Below, one piece after another: positions 31,385-38,669 of a stretch of 48,256 nt of DNA (position 1 is the stretch's first letter; every line of letters starts with the position of its first letter). The DNA is from a virus, in the IMG/VR virus record IMGVR_UViG_3300031933_000031, positions 1 to 48,256 of that record. One strand, given 5' to 3'. Made by a program: the position numbers and the translations under genes. The notes under the pieces were generated by a model. It had not been told where the DNA came from. It saw only the letters and a list, made by a program, of their open reading frames with translations, and made no database searches.

Positions 31385-31405
31385 ACGTTTGATGAGGGGA
31401 ATATT

Positions 31406-31951
31406 ATGAGTTGGTCTGATGTTGGTGGAGAGGTTGCGAAGTACGCGCCGTTGTTGGGGACTGCGTTAGGTGGTCCCGCTGGTGGTGCGCTTGGTGCGCT
31501 TATTGCGAAAGCGTTTGGAGTGAGTGAAGACCCTGACGCGGTGTTAAGTGCTGTGAAGTCCGACCCGCTCGCTGCGGTTAAGCTTGCACAGGTTGAAGCG
31601 GACACGATGCGTGTTAAGGGTGACACACTCCAAGCGATGCTTAACGCTGAGCGAACGAGTCAACACACTACACGCCCTAAGATAGCGTTAGGTGCGTTTC
31701 GTATCTTGGCGTTCTGTTCGATTGCTGTCGTGTCGGTATTCACATATGCTGTGATTGCGGGTGATGAGACGATGGTTGCGGCTGTCGTTAATGGTTGGCC
31801 GTTTGTCGCGGCGATAGTCGGTCCGTTCGTTGGGTTGCTTTACGCATACTTTGGTATACTTCGTAAAGAGTCTAAAGACCGTGTGGACGCGTTAAACGGT
31901 GGTTCGACTGGTGTGGTCGCTGGGTTGTTGAGTAAGTTTACGAGTCGTTGA
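31406..31951 (+). CDS. Holin-like protein, three-helix phage holin type
   Basis: A 181-residue protein; GAGGGGAAT precedes the ATG at 31406. The N-terminal 'YAPLLGTALGGPAGGALGALIAKAFGVSED' is the hallmark Gly/Ala segment of the 3TM (GTA-type) holin family. Two more hydrophobic segments follow: 'FRILAFCSIAVVSVFTYAVIAG' and 'WPFVAAIVGPFVGLLYAYFGI'. Such proteins are placed next to endolysins and let them cross the inner membrane. Basic C-terminus. Confidence 0.7.
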   Translation: MSWSDVGGEVAKYAPLLGTALGGPAGGALGALIAKAFGVSEDPDAVLSAVKSDPLAAVKLAQVEADTMRVKGDTLQAMLNAERTSQHTTRPKIALGAFRILAFCSIAVVSVFTYAVIAGDETMVAAVVNGWPFVAAIVGPFVGLLYAYFGILRKESKDRVDALNGGSTGVVAGLLSKFTSR

Positions 31952-31957
31952 GTGTTT

Positions 31958-31977
31958 GGCGCTCAGGGGAGAGCGCC
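31958..31977 (+). terminator. Hairpin after holin gene, possible terminator
   Basis: GGCGCTC (31958-31964) and GAGCGCC (31971-31977) pair perfectly around AGGGGA. The downstream run is weak (TAGTGTTT). It lies between the holin and the convergent gene ending at 31988. Confidence 0.55.
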
Positions 31978-31987
31978 TAGTGTTTGG

Positions 31988-32212
31988 TTACAGTACTTTA
32001 AAATCAGTTACTATTTCTAATAGCTTCCACATTGGTATGAGTGTCATTCGCGTTGAGCGGAGTATCGACGTGTGCAAATTCCATTCGTCGTTGTAATACG
32101 ATAACCACTCATCACCGTAGTTTTTGTAAAACCTGTCACGAGCTGTACTGTAGTAGTGAGCACCACCAACCGGTTCACGGTTAATAATACCTAACGCTTG
32201 TTGTGGGGTCAT
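31988..32212 (-). CDS. Hypothetical 74-residue protein
   Basis: I chose the ATG at 32212, one base after the stop of the upstream zinc-ribbon gene, with GAGAG 9 bases before it. Aromatic-rich (GGAHYYSTARDRFYKNYGDEWLSYYNDEWNLH). Second gene of the antisense cassette. No family recognised. Confidence 0.5.
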   Translation of the reverse strand: MTPQQALGIINREPVGGAHYYSTARDRFYKNYGDEWLSYYNDEWNLHTSILRSTRMTLIPMWKLLEIVTDFKVL

Positions 32213-32213
32213 G

Positions 32214-32978
32214 CTATACACTCTCTTTTTTACGGCAATCAATACAATTACCTGTTGATACGTAGCGCCACCCAGCGTGGCCGTTAACGCACTCTTCACC
32301 AGTACGGTATACTGTCATTTCGAGGTCGCGCGCTTCTTCGCGACTTATAACCATGTCGGGGTTGTTATCCATCATTTCCATTGTGGGAGTGCGAGTGTCC
32401 TTGCGTGGCGGGTTACAACCTTGACACGCGCCGTTGTGAATATTTTTAAGAGCTCGCTCACCACATTTCGGACAGTCGACCGTTGGCATATACCACGTCT
32501 TACCATCCTGTATGGCTTGTTGACGCGCTGTCAGTTTCGTCACCATTTGCTGACACTGATAACATTTACCGTGTCGTTTAAGTCCGTAATGCCCGTGTGT
32601 TTTACACGGCGTTTCGGATACTGTGAACTCACCTGTGTGTTGGTTCTGTTGATAGATATAGGCGAGATCGATCATCTCATCCCACACGTCTTCATCAATT
32701 GGTCGAAGGACGCCAGCGGATACTTTACTCACCCACCCACCTTCAGGATTACTGCAAAACATGTGCATGTGACGCTTACATAAATTGTAAAAATCACCCG
32801 CTTTTAACTGTGCACAACCGGCACACGCTTGGTTCTTTGTGTACCTGCTAGTGAAACGAGCTTTACATTTATTACACTTTATCCCTTCATCGTAGCGCTT
32901 CGATTTAAGTTCACACGCCAATTCGTAGCTCGTTGGGTGCAACGATACATCCCCGTTGGGAAAATAGTAGTGCGGCAC
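32214..32978 (-). CDS. Multi-zinc-ribbon protein related to HNH-associated module
   Basis: A 254-residue protein. The GTG at 32978 has GAGGAG 9 bases upstream and lies just after a strong promoter; a longer frame to 33065 would run through that promoter. Four Cys/His clusters are visible: 'CNKCKARFTSRYTKNQACAGC', 'CKTHGHYGLKRHGKCYQC', 'CPKCGERALKNIHNGACQGC' and 'CVNGHAGWRYVSTGNCIDC'. The last, with the preceding 'ISREEARDLEMTVYRTG', matches the N-terminus of the HNH endonuclease at 43518. No HNH catalytic motif is seen. Likely binds nucleic acid; may be a domesticated homing-endonuclease relative. Confidence 0.6.
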   Translation of the reverse strand: MPHYYFPNGDVSLHPTSYELACELKSKRYDEGIKCNKCKARFTSRYTKNQACAGCAQLKAGDFYNLCKRHMHMFCSNPEGGWVSKVSAGVLRPIDEDVWDEMIDLAYIYQQNQHTGEFTVSETPCKTHGHYGLKRHGKCYQCQQMVTKLTARQQAIQDGKTWYMPTVDCPKCGERALKNIHNGACQGCNPPRKDTRTPTMEMMDNNPDMVISREEARDLEMTVYRTGEECVNGHAGWRYVSTGNCIDCRKKESV

Positions 32979-33020
32979 GTTATCATACTCCTCTGGTAAT
33001 ATTAAGTAATTCGAGCAATT

Positions 33021-33050
33021 ATTATAATTCGATAGTATGACGTAAGTCAA
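33021..33050 (-). promoter_or_regulatory. Strong sigma70-like promoter of antisense cassette
   Basis: Minus strand TTGACT (33050-33045), 18 bases, TATAAT (33026-33021). A variant operator TGAC-ttac-GTCA (N4 rather than N6) overlaps the -35 box. It drives the zinc-ribbon gene. Confidence 0.7.
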
Positions 33051-33065
33051 TACCCCAGATTTCAC

Positions 33066-33425
33066 ACTGTGGGGAATTTATGTTAGGTGTGCTTGTAGCC
33101 CAATGGTGACGCGGGTTGTAGCGTTTCACCTTATTTACCCATCGTTTTTCGTACTTCCTTTCTATAAATCACTCATTATTATTATCGTACAGTATGATAT
33201 GTATGTATCATACTCGTATACTCTAATACTCTTCTCTCTCTTACTATCTATTCTTATATTTAAAGGGGTAAAGGGGTAAAGAGTATATATAATATAAGTT
33301 TCAAGGACTTAGGATAACCCCGCTGTTTCGATTTGTTGGGTGTACGTATGGGGTGTGGTACGGATTGTTGCGAGGCTGTGCGTTTGTGGATATACTGAGC
33401 GTATGTTACGAAATGGGCTAGAACT
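33066..33425. other. Intergenic region upstream of the terminase genes; AT-rich, palindromic
   Basis: No gene is supported here. 33160-33300 is very AT-rich with pyrimidine tracts (CTCTTCTCTCTCTTAC) and a tandem GGGGTAAA (33267-33282 region). A perfect 8-bp inverted repeat GTATGATA/TATCATAC lies at 33192-33213. The segment 33305-33390 is G/T-rich. Because it directly precedes the small terminase gene it is a candidate for the packaging (cos/pac) site, or for the late regulatory region. Confidence 0.4.
33386..33400 (+). promoter_or_regulatory. Putative late promoter -10 motif before terminase
   Basis: GGATATACTGAG with TATACT at 33391-33396, 30 bases upstream of the small terminase ATG. A variant of the recurrent structural-gene motif. 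Confidence 0.45.
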
Positions 33426-34106
33426 ATGATTGTGGAATTGGAAGGACGGTCGGTTGAATTGACCGATGAACAACTTAACGCTTACGACGCGCTTACGAAA
33501 TTACAACGTGGCGTTGCGCTTGCTTCGCTTGCTGGAAACGAACCTGCGGACGCTCATCGCATCGGCGGCGGGAAATGTAAGAACGAATCGCACCGTAAAG
33601 ACTTGGGTAATCAAATCCTATCCTATCCTCTCGTCAAGCACTTCCTATCGACAATGGCGGTCGAACCATCGCCTGAAATCGCCTCAGCGGTACTCTCACG
33701 CGACGAACTCCTCATGGGCCTTACGACCATAGCCCGAACGACCATAGACGACGTGGTGAGCTTTACAGAGCGTCCTAGCGTTGACATGGAATCGGGGCTT
33801 GAAGTGTTTAACTCATCGGTACATGTGAAATCAATTGACGAAATACCCGAAGGTGCTCGCAGTGCGATTAAGTCCGTTAAACAAACTAAAAACGGTTTAG
33901 AGATTACACTGTACGATTCGTTAGCCGCTCGTAAGCAAATCGCTGATATGTGTGGATACAACGCACCGACGAAGAGTGAAATTAGCGGACCGGGTGGCAC
34001 ACCGATACAAACTCAAGACGTACCGGACGAAGAACTCGAAACGAAACTCAAAGCGTTAGGGTTGGGTCGTTACCATAACCAGTTGGGTGGTAAGCGTGAT
34101 CAGTAA
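33426..34106 (+). CDS. terS: Terminase small subunit
   Basis: A 226-residue protein. The first 80 residues (VELTDEQLNAYDALTKLQRGVALASLAGNEPADAHRIGGGKC then LGNQILSYPLVKHFL) follow the terminase_2 pattern: helix-turn-helix with a T-E/D-x-Q opening and 'LLS.P.V..YL' close. It recognises the packaging site and stimulates the large subunit. 'SFTERPSVDMESGLEVF' to the end is a family-typical central and C-terminal domain. It overlaps the large subunit start, the usual arrangement. Confidence 0.75.
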   Translation: MIVELEGRSVELTDEQLNAYDALTKLQRGVALASLAGNEPADAHRIGGGKCKNESHRKDLGNQILSYPLVKHFLSTMAVEPSPEIASAVLSRDELLMGLTTIARTTIDDVVSFTERPSVDMESGLEVFNSSVHVKSIDEIPEGARSAIKSVKQTKNGLEITLYDSLAARKQIADMCGYNAPTKSEISGPGGTPIQTQDVPDEELETKLKALGLGRYHNQLGGKRDQ

Positions 34107-35589
34107 CGCAGCGATTTACGAAACGCTTAAACGCGAAGCAATCGAACAGGCGCGTGAATCCCTCATGGGTTACACGCTCTACACGAACCCAACGTACGAA
34201 ACAGGTTGGTTTAACGAGCTGCTATGCGCTGAGCTTGACCAATTCCTTTTAGACGTTGCGGACGGTAAGTCGCCGCGCCTCATGATATTCGCTCCACCGC
34301 GTTCAGGTAAGTCTGAACTAGCCTCACGACGCCTACCGGCATACACGATGGGTAAGTATCCGAACTGGAACATCATCGCCGCGTCGTACGCCTCACCGCT
34401 TGCGTTCAAAATGTCACGTGATACACAACGCATTGTGAAATCAGAGCAGCACGTCGACGTATTCCCCGACGCGCAAATGGGCACTCTTAAATCTGATGCC
34501 CGTACATCGGTAGATGAATGGGAAACGATTAAAGCGGATGGCTCACTCGCTGGCGGTACGTATCGTGCGGCCGGTGTGGGTGGTGGTATCACCGGTCAGG
34601 GTATGAATATCGGTATCATTGACGACCCCGCAAAAGATTACAAAGAAGCGTCGAGCCCTGCGTACCAGGAAACGGTTATCGATTGGTACGAAACGACGTT
34701 TTATACTCGACGAGACCCGAAGGTTAACGGGATTATCATCATCTTAACGCGTTGGCACAAAAACGACTTAGCCGGTCAGCTACTTGAGCGAGCGCGTGAA
34801 GGTGGTGAAGAGTTCCGAGTCGTTTCGTTCCCTATGGAATGGGACAGCGACGTACCAGAGCGCCACGAGCTCAACGGCGATACGTACACGTTACGTCAAC
34901 CTGGGGAAATACTATTCCCTGAGCGTATGCCGCAAGGTTTCGTCGACCAGTGTAAGGCGTCAGGCTCGCTTACATGGAACGCGTTGTACCAACAACGACC
35001 CACTGCTAAAGGTGGTTCACTCATTAAGTCTGAATGGTTCGGCGAGTACGATATACTCCCTAAAATGAAATTCTCGTACATCATCGGCGATACGGCTCAG
35101 AAGACGAAAGAACGAAACGATTTCTCAGTGTTTGAACATTGGGGTCTCGGTAACGACAGGTACTTGTATCTCATCGATATGATTCGTGGCAAGTGGGAAA
35201 GTGACGAGCTGAAGAAACGCTGCGTAGCGTTTTGGCAAAAAGCGAAACACATTCACGGTTTATCGTGTCGTAAGTTGATGGTCGAGGACAAAGCGAGCGG
35301 CACGGGTCTGATACAACAGATACGTAAATCCACGAAACCGTTAATACCTGTTATGGCGATACAGCGTAACACCGATAAGCTGACGCGCTTCATGGACGTA
35401 CAGGGTTACATTGAATCAGGTTATGTAAAATTACCGAAGGACGCGCCGTGGCTTAACGATTTCTTAGCGGAGTGTGAAGGGCTTCAAAGTGACTTCAAAA
35501 CCCACGATGACCAAATTGACCCGATGATTGACGCTATTGACCAAATGCTCGACCATAAGCGCCCATCGTTGAAAGACTGGGTTAAATAA
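34096..35589 (+). CDS. terL: Terminase large subunit
   Basis: A 497-residue protein from GTG at 34096; a GTG three codons earlier is also possible. ATPase: Walker A-like 'FAPPRSGKSELASRRLP' (about residues 63-80) and 'GIIDDPAKDYKEA' Walker B. Nuclease: 'YIIGDTAQKTKERNDFSVFEHW' (about 328-350) with the first Asp, and 'HDDQIDPMIDAIDQM' near the C-terminus. This is the Terminase_6C-type packaging motor. It cuts concatemers and pumps DNA through the portal. The portal gene follows after a reverse cassette. Confidence 0.9.
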   Translation: MISNAAIYETLKREAIEQARESLMGYTLYTNPTYETGWFNELLCAELDQFLLDVADGKSPRLMIFAPPRSGKSELASRRLPAYTMGKYPNWNIIAASYASPLAFKMSRDTQRIVKSEQHVDVFPDAQMGTLKSDARTSVDEWETIKADGSLAGGTYRAAGVGGGITGQGMNIGIIDDPAKDYKEASSPAYQETVIDWYETTFYTRRDPKVNGIIIILTRWHKNDLAGQLLERAREGGEEFRVVSFPMEWDSDVPERHELNGDTYTLRQPGEILFPERMPQGFVDQCKASGSLTWNALYQQRPTAKGGSLIKSEWFGEYDILPKMKFSYIIGDTAQKTKERNDFSVFEHWGLGNDRYLYLIDMIRGKWESDELKKRCVAFWQKAKHIHGLSCRKLMVEDKASGTGLIQQIRKSTKPLIPVMAIQRNTDKLTRFMDVQGYIESGYVKLPKDAPWLNDFLAECEGLQSDFKTHDDQIDPMIDAIDQMLDHKRPSLKDWVK

Positions 35590-35833
35590 CTCCCCACTGC
35601 CAATCGTGACCATCGAGGTGGTTGGAGTCTTTAAACAGTGGGTTGATTTCACAATCCTCATCATCCACTATCGAAAATATAGGGTTGTTATCTTCATGAT
35701 ATACCCTTATCACACGGTATAGTTTACCAGCCGTTATGTACGAACAACCAGTGTAATCAGTTGTCACGAATCGTCGGGTGATTACACGTTGGTTACGAAT
35801 GCGACGAGCGCCGCGTTTTGTTTTAATCTTCAT
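35582..35833 (-). CDS. Hypothetical 83-residue basic protein
   Basis: ATG at 35833 with AGGAG about 9 bases upstream, overlapping the end of the upstream gene. N-terminus is Arg/Lys-rich (MKIKTKRGARRIRNQRVITRRF), then a strand-rich part (GCSYITAGKLYRVIRVYHEDNNPIFSIVDDEDCEI), similar in pattern to small KTSC/DUF-like SH3 folds. Last gene of the reverse cassette; overlaps the terminase end by 8 bases. Confidence 0.55.
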   Translation of the reverse strand: MKIKTKRGARRIRNQRVITRRFVTTDYTGCSYITAGKLYRVIRVYHEDNNPIFSIVDDEDCEINPLFKDSNHLDGHDWQWGVI

Positions 35834-36017
35834 TTTTAAGACTCCTACGTCGTTTAACTTCAAGCTCTACGCGTAATTTATGTTGGAAGCGTTGACCGCG
35901 CGCCACACGCTCCATGTAACTCATGGTATCACGCGAAAACGCCTCGAATGGTTGTTGGAAGCGTAACGACTTTTCGCGCTTTGCGTACGCTTCGCGGTTA
36001 TCGGTTATTTGCATCAT
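35823..36017 (-). CDS. Hypothetical 64-residue charged protein
   Basis: Starts at ATG 36017 (or 36014) after AGGA. Helical and very basic (REAYAKREKSLRFQQPFEAF, then MERVARGQRFQHKLRVEL). Overlaps its downstream neighbour by 11 bases. No family recognised. Confidence 0.5.
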   Translation of the reverse strand: MMQITDNREAYAKREKSLRFQQPFEAFSRDTMSYMERVARGQRFQHKLRVELEVKRRRSLKNED

Positions 36018-36315
36018 TCTTAATCCTGTGTTTCATACCAGCTCGTTTCCTGGTAATTTGTTTAGTCGTTACACCCATTTCAAGTGCTAGACGCTTGTTG
36101 TCTCTACTCACGATGATTCGACCGCACTGCGTTGGTGTGAATTTACGCACTCGTTTCGTCTTGTTGATACCTTTCAAGTGTAACTGTAGTTCAATTCCTT
36201 TCGTTGTACGACCAAGTGTCGTTGCAATCTGATCGGGTGTAACGCCTTGTTTCGTTGCGTCACACATGTAACGCAACTCTTTGTTCGTGTAAGGTTGATT
36301 GGTTCGGTTAGTCAT
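35998..36315 (-). CDS. Putative helix-turn-helix DNA-binding protein
   Basis: A 105-residue basic protein. I chose ATG 36315, which overlaps the upstream stop by 8 bases. 'YTNKELRYMCDATKQGVTPDQIATTLGRTTKGIELQLHLKGI' reads as a Myb/SANT-like HTH of the 'G.....IA..LGRT...I...L' type. A second half-similar unit follows (FTPTQCGRIIVSRDNKRLALEMGVTTKQITRKRAGM). The protein at 47839-48063 has the same type of HTH. It could regulate late genes. Exact family not assigned. Confidence 0.6.
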   Translation of the reverse strand: MTNRTNQPYTNKELRYMCDATKQGVTPDQIATTLGRTTKGIELQLHLKGINKTKRVRKFTPTQCGRIIVSRDNKRLALEMGVTTKQITRKRAGMKHRIKNDANNR

Positions 36316-36616
36316 CACAATACACCTGAATATTTGACTCACCATAAGAACCTACGTGTATCTCAATGTAATCCACGTCCTCAACCAAACCCTTCGATAC
36401 TAGCCAAGGTAGGAAAGCTGTACCAGTGACCCGACGCTCATCGCGGTTTTTGAAAAGGTTTGGTGTCTCCTTATCGCTAGTATGTTCAGATTCCCATTCA
36501 GATTTTAACTCGTCTAAATCGAATTCAACTATCGACACCACTAAAGCCTCGACGCAATAGTCTGAATATTCACCTTCCGCGAAAGTTATGTGCTGACCTT
36601 TCTTAATCGTTCTCAT
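36308..36616 (-). CDS. Hypothetical 102-residue acidic protein
   Basis: ATG at 36616 preceded by GGTGAG; the adjacent GTG at 36619 is less well spaced. First gene of the cassette, directly behind an early promoter. Pattern 'HITFAEGEYSDYCVEALVVSIVEFDLDELKSEW' then 'GTAFLPWLVSKGLVEDVDYIEIHVGSYG'. No family recognised. Confidence 0.55.
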   Translation of the reverse strand: MRTIKKGQHITFAEGEYSDYCVEALVVSIVEFDLDELKSEWESEHTSDKETPNLFKNRDERRVTGTAFLPWLVSKGLVEDVDYIEIHVGSYGESNIQVYCDD

Positions 36617-36637
36617 CACTCTATCTCACCTATTTAA

Positions 36638-36681
36638 TTGACTGCATCGTCACTATAGTCGATAGTAGCGCAACGTGTCAA
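36638..36681 (-). promoter_or_regulatory. Early promoter with TGAC-N6-GTCA operator
   Basis: Minus strand TTGACA (36681-36676), 18 bases, TATAGT (36657-36652). The palindrome TGAC-tgcatc-GTCA (36639-36652) begins at the -10 box and covers the start site. Its leader (CAGTCAATTAAATAGGTGAG) matches those at 38585 and 40775. Confidence 0.7.
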
Positions 36682-36684
36682 GTG

Positions 36685-36697
36685 TTGATATACTCTT
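36685..36697 (+). promoter_or_regulatory. Putative late promoter -10 motif before portal gene
   Basis: TATACT at 36689-36694, seven bases from the -35 box of the opposing early promoter, so the two promoters would compete for polymerase. Confidence 0.45.
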
Positions 36698-36728
36698 AAT
36701 AATTCCGATTCATTGAGTACCGTATAAC

Positions 36729-38108
36729 ATGACCGACATCGTACCAATTCCACCACCGACGCTTGACGGGCTTAGTAACGTTATGACAGGTCTAGGTGGT
36801 CCAAATTCTAAACGCTCGCACAACAAGTGGGATTACCCGTTATTCGGTGATTTTTCCACATTAGATGCGATGTACTCAAGCAACTGGATAGCACGTAAAA
36901 TTGTGGACATACCCGCCGAGGACATGACGCGCGAATGGCGTCGTATCAAGTGTGATGGCGCTGAAGAAATAACAGCGTACGAAGCGCGCGTTGGGTTACG
37001 TCCGAAAGTGCAAGAGGCTGTTAGTTGGGGTCGTTTGTATGGTGGTGGCGGCATCTTGATGTTAACCGACCAGGACTTAACGAAACCGTTACGCGTTGAG
37101 CTTATCAAGCGTGACGGGCTTAAAGGTCTTAAGGTGTTTGACCGCTACGACATGCAAGCCGGTACGATTAACACGTGGGACATTCTCGCTGAGAACTATT
37201 TGAAACCTGAATTCTACACGGTGCGTGGCGGTGCGATGCAAATCCACCACAGTCACTTCGCACGTTTCACCGGTGAACGCCTACCGCTACGTATGCAGCA
37301 ACAAACGCAAGGTTGGGGAGATTCAACGCTTCGTAAGTGTATCGAAGATATTACGGATATGGTTGCAGCGAAGGACGGTATTGCTGAGCTAATGCAAGAA
37401 GCGAACATCGATATAATCACACGTAACGGCCTAGCGGACGAGTTAAGCACCGACCAGGACGATATGATCACCAAGCGTTACCAGATGTTCAGTCTTATGA
37501 AATCTAGTATTCAGATGGCATTGCTTGACGGTGGTGACGGTGCGGGTGGTGGTACGGCCGAGAAATTCGAGCGAGCTACGTTAAACTTGTCAGGTGTTGC
37601 GCCGATTATCGAGCAGTTCATTACGTGGATTTCAGGTGCTGCGGATATACCGGTTACACGTATGTTCGGTACGAGCGCTAAAGGTATGAACGCCACGGGT
37701 GAAGGGGACGACAAGAATTACAACAATTCGATTCGCGCTCAACAGACTAGTTATCTACACGAACCGATGCGAATACTTGACGAGGTGCTAGTACGTAGCG
37801 CGTTGGGTCACTTCCCCGACGAGTACGATTATGTGTGGAATCCGCTAGCGCTACCTAACGACCTTGAGCACGCTCAGGCTGAACAGTTACGTTCACAGAA
37901 ACACATGTCATATCTCGAAGCGGGTATCGTACAGAAGTCGCAGGTCATGCGTGAACTCCAAGCTAACGAGGAATACCAGTACGACGACGACGAGCTTGAA
38001 GAATTAGAAGAGCTTGAAGAAGGTAACATGTTCGAAGAGATGCCAAGCGCAGAAGACGATCCGATGCGTTACGCTGAAGAGCAAGTTAAGAAGAATGAAG
38101 CCCCGTAA
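36729..38108 (+). CDS. Portal protein (DUF1073 family)
   Basis: A 459-residue protein. 'TLDAMYSSNWIARKIVDIPAEDMTREWRRIK' and 'VSWGRLYGGGGILMLTD' (about residues 42-115) are the DUF1073 signatures, followed by 'QIHHSHFARFTGERLP', 'GWGDSTLRKCIEDI', and 'TRMFGTSAKGMNATGEGDDKNYNNSI'. The dodecameric ring forms the DNA gate at the capsid vertex. The C-terminus is acidic with a 'LEELEELEEG' repeat. No ATPase or other extra domain. A hairpin covers its stop codon. Confidence 0.85.
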   Translation: MTDIVPIPPPTLDGLSNVMTGLGGPNSKRSHNKWDYPLFGDFSTLDAMYSSNWIARKIVDIPAEDMTREWRRIKCDGAEEITAYEARVGLRPKVQEAVSWGRLYGGGGILMLTDQDLTKPLRVELIKRDGLKGLKVFDRYDMQAGTINTWDILAENYLKPEFYTVRGGAMQIHHSHFARFTGERLPLRMQQQTQGWGDSTLRKCIEDITDMVAAKDGIAELMQEANIDIITRNGLADELSTDQDDMITKRYQMFSLMKSSIQMALLDGGDGAGGGTAEKFERATLNLSGVAPIIEQFITWISGAADIPVTRMFGTSAKGMNATGEGDDKNYNNSIRAQQTSYLHEPMRILDEVLVRSALGHFPDEYDYVWNPLALPNDLEHAQAEQLRSQKHMSYLEAGIVQKSQVMRELQANEEYQYDDDELEELEELEEGNMFEEMPSAEDDPMRYAEEQVKKNEAP

Positions 38109-38115
38109 CGGGGCT
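38099..38115. terminator. GC-rich hairpin shared by convergent genes
   Basis: AGCCCCGT and ACGGGGCT around a single A; the portal stop (38106-38108) lies in its loop and the convergent 50-residue gene ends at 38114. T-runs are poor on both sides, so termination may be weak. Confidence 0.5.
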
Positions 38116-38266
38116 ATTCAATAAGACCTCTAAGTCTCGCTAATATCATTATATCCTCATTGGTCAGATAGATATAGGGTGTGTCAGGGTCGATATGGAG
38201 CTGTATATCACATTCATTCTCCACACTTATTATGTCGGAGTCTTCCAAGTTTATGTCGTCACTCAT
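38114..38266 (-). CDS. Hypothetical 50-residue acidic protein
   Basis: ATG at 38266 overlaps the stop of the upstream 36-residue frame (TGATG), with GGGGG upstream. Sequence 'MSDDINLEDSDIISVENECDIQLHIDPDTPYIYLTNED' is acidic and ends in a short helix (IMILARLRGLIE). Last gene of the cassette. No family recognised. Confidence 0.5.
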   Translation of the reverse strand: MSDDINLEDSDIISVENECDIQLHIDPDTPYIYLTNEDIMILARLRGLIE

Positions 38267-38376
38267 CACACTAACCCCCAAAGTTTTAAACGTTTCTCGT
38301 AGCACTCTACGAGTGTTTCGTCTTGTTGACCGAGCCAGTCGGCAAACGCTATTATTTTCGCTGCGATACGTTTCAT
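38266..38376 (-). CDS. 36-residue peptide
   Basis: Frame from ATG at 38376 (overlapping the upstream stop, ATGA) to TGA overlapping the next ATG (TGATG). The sequence is helical with Trp/Lys (IAAKIIAFADWLGQQDETL, then ECYEKRLKLWGLV). Both junctions show coupling, which supports expression. No family recognised. Confidence 0.5.
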   Translation of the reverse strand: MKRIAAKIIAFADWLGQQDETLVECYEKRLKLWGLV

Positions 38377-38564
38377 TCGGCCCCCGAGAATAACGACCAC
38401 TTTTCAACGTTCTCGTCGAACATGTCGTTAGGTTGTTCTGGATAACAATACTTACCGTTTCTATATTCGCAAATTTGATAACCTAAATCGTTCCACTCGG
38501 GACAATAGGTTATCAATACTCTATTCTTCGGCGGAACACTACTTCTCGCATGCCATATGTTCAT
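38373..38564 (-). CDS. Hypothetical 63-residue protein, DUF551-like pattern
   Basis: I chose ATG 38564, matching the leader layout of the gene at 40754 (GTGAGTAAAGATATG). 'WHARSSVPPKNRVLITYCPEWNDLGYQICEYRNGKY' and the closing 'VEKWSLFSGAE' follow the DUF551 layout (W...P....VLI...W..L). The similarity is weak. First gene of the cassette. Confidence 0.5.
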   Translation of the reverse strand: MNIWHARSSVPPKNRVLITYCPEWNDLGYQICEYRNGKYCYPEQPNDMFDENVEKWSLFSGAE

Positions 38565-38584
38565 ATCTTTACTCACTCATTTAA

Positions 38585-38627
38585 TTGACTGTAACGTCAC
38601 TATATATCCATTAGCACAACGTGTCAA
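38585..38627 (-). promoter_or_regulatory. Early promoter with TGAC-N6-GTCA operator
   Basis: Minus strand TTGACA (38627-38622), 17 bases, TATAGT (38604-38599), a near-ideal sigma70 promoter. TGAC-tgtaac-GTCA (38586-38599) covers the start site. Confidence 0.75.
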
Positions 38628-38628
38628 C

Positions 38629-38644
38629 ACTTGTTATACTGTGA
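38629..38644 (+). promoter_or_regulatory. Putative late promoter -10 motif before MuF gene
   Basis: TTGTTATACTGTGAATAT with TATACT at 38635-38640, seven bases from the -35 box of the opposing early promoter. 29 bases before the MuF ATG. Confidence 0.5.
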
Positions 38645-38669
38645 ATATACCAACGAACCGAGCAGCACC

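Noticed and set aside
32277-32783. Plus-strand frame opposite the multi-zinc-ribbon gene
   Set aside because: The minus strand has four clear Cys clusters, a strong promoter and a ribosome site; the plus frame has none.
33160-33300. Possible CRISPR or iteron array in the AT-rich region
   Set aside because: Only a short tandem octamer and one palindrome are present; no regularly spaced repeats.
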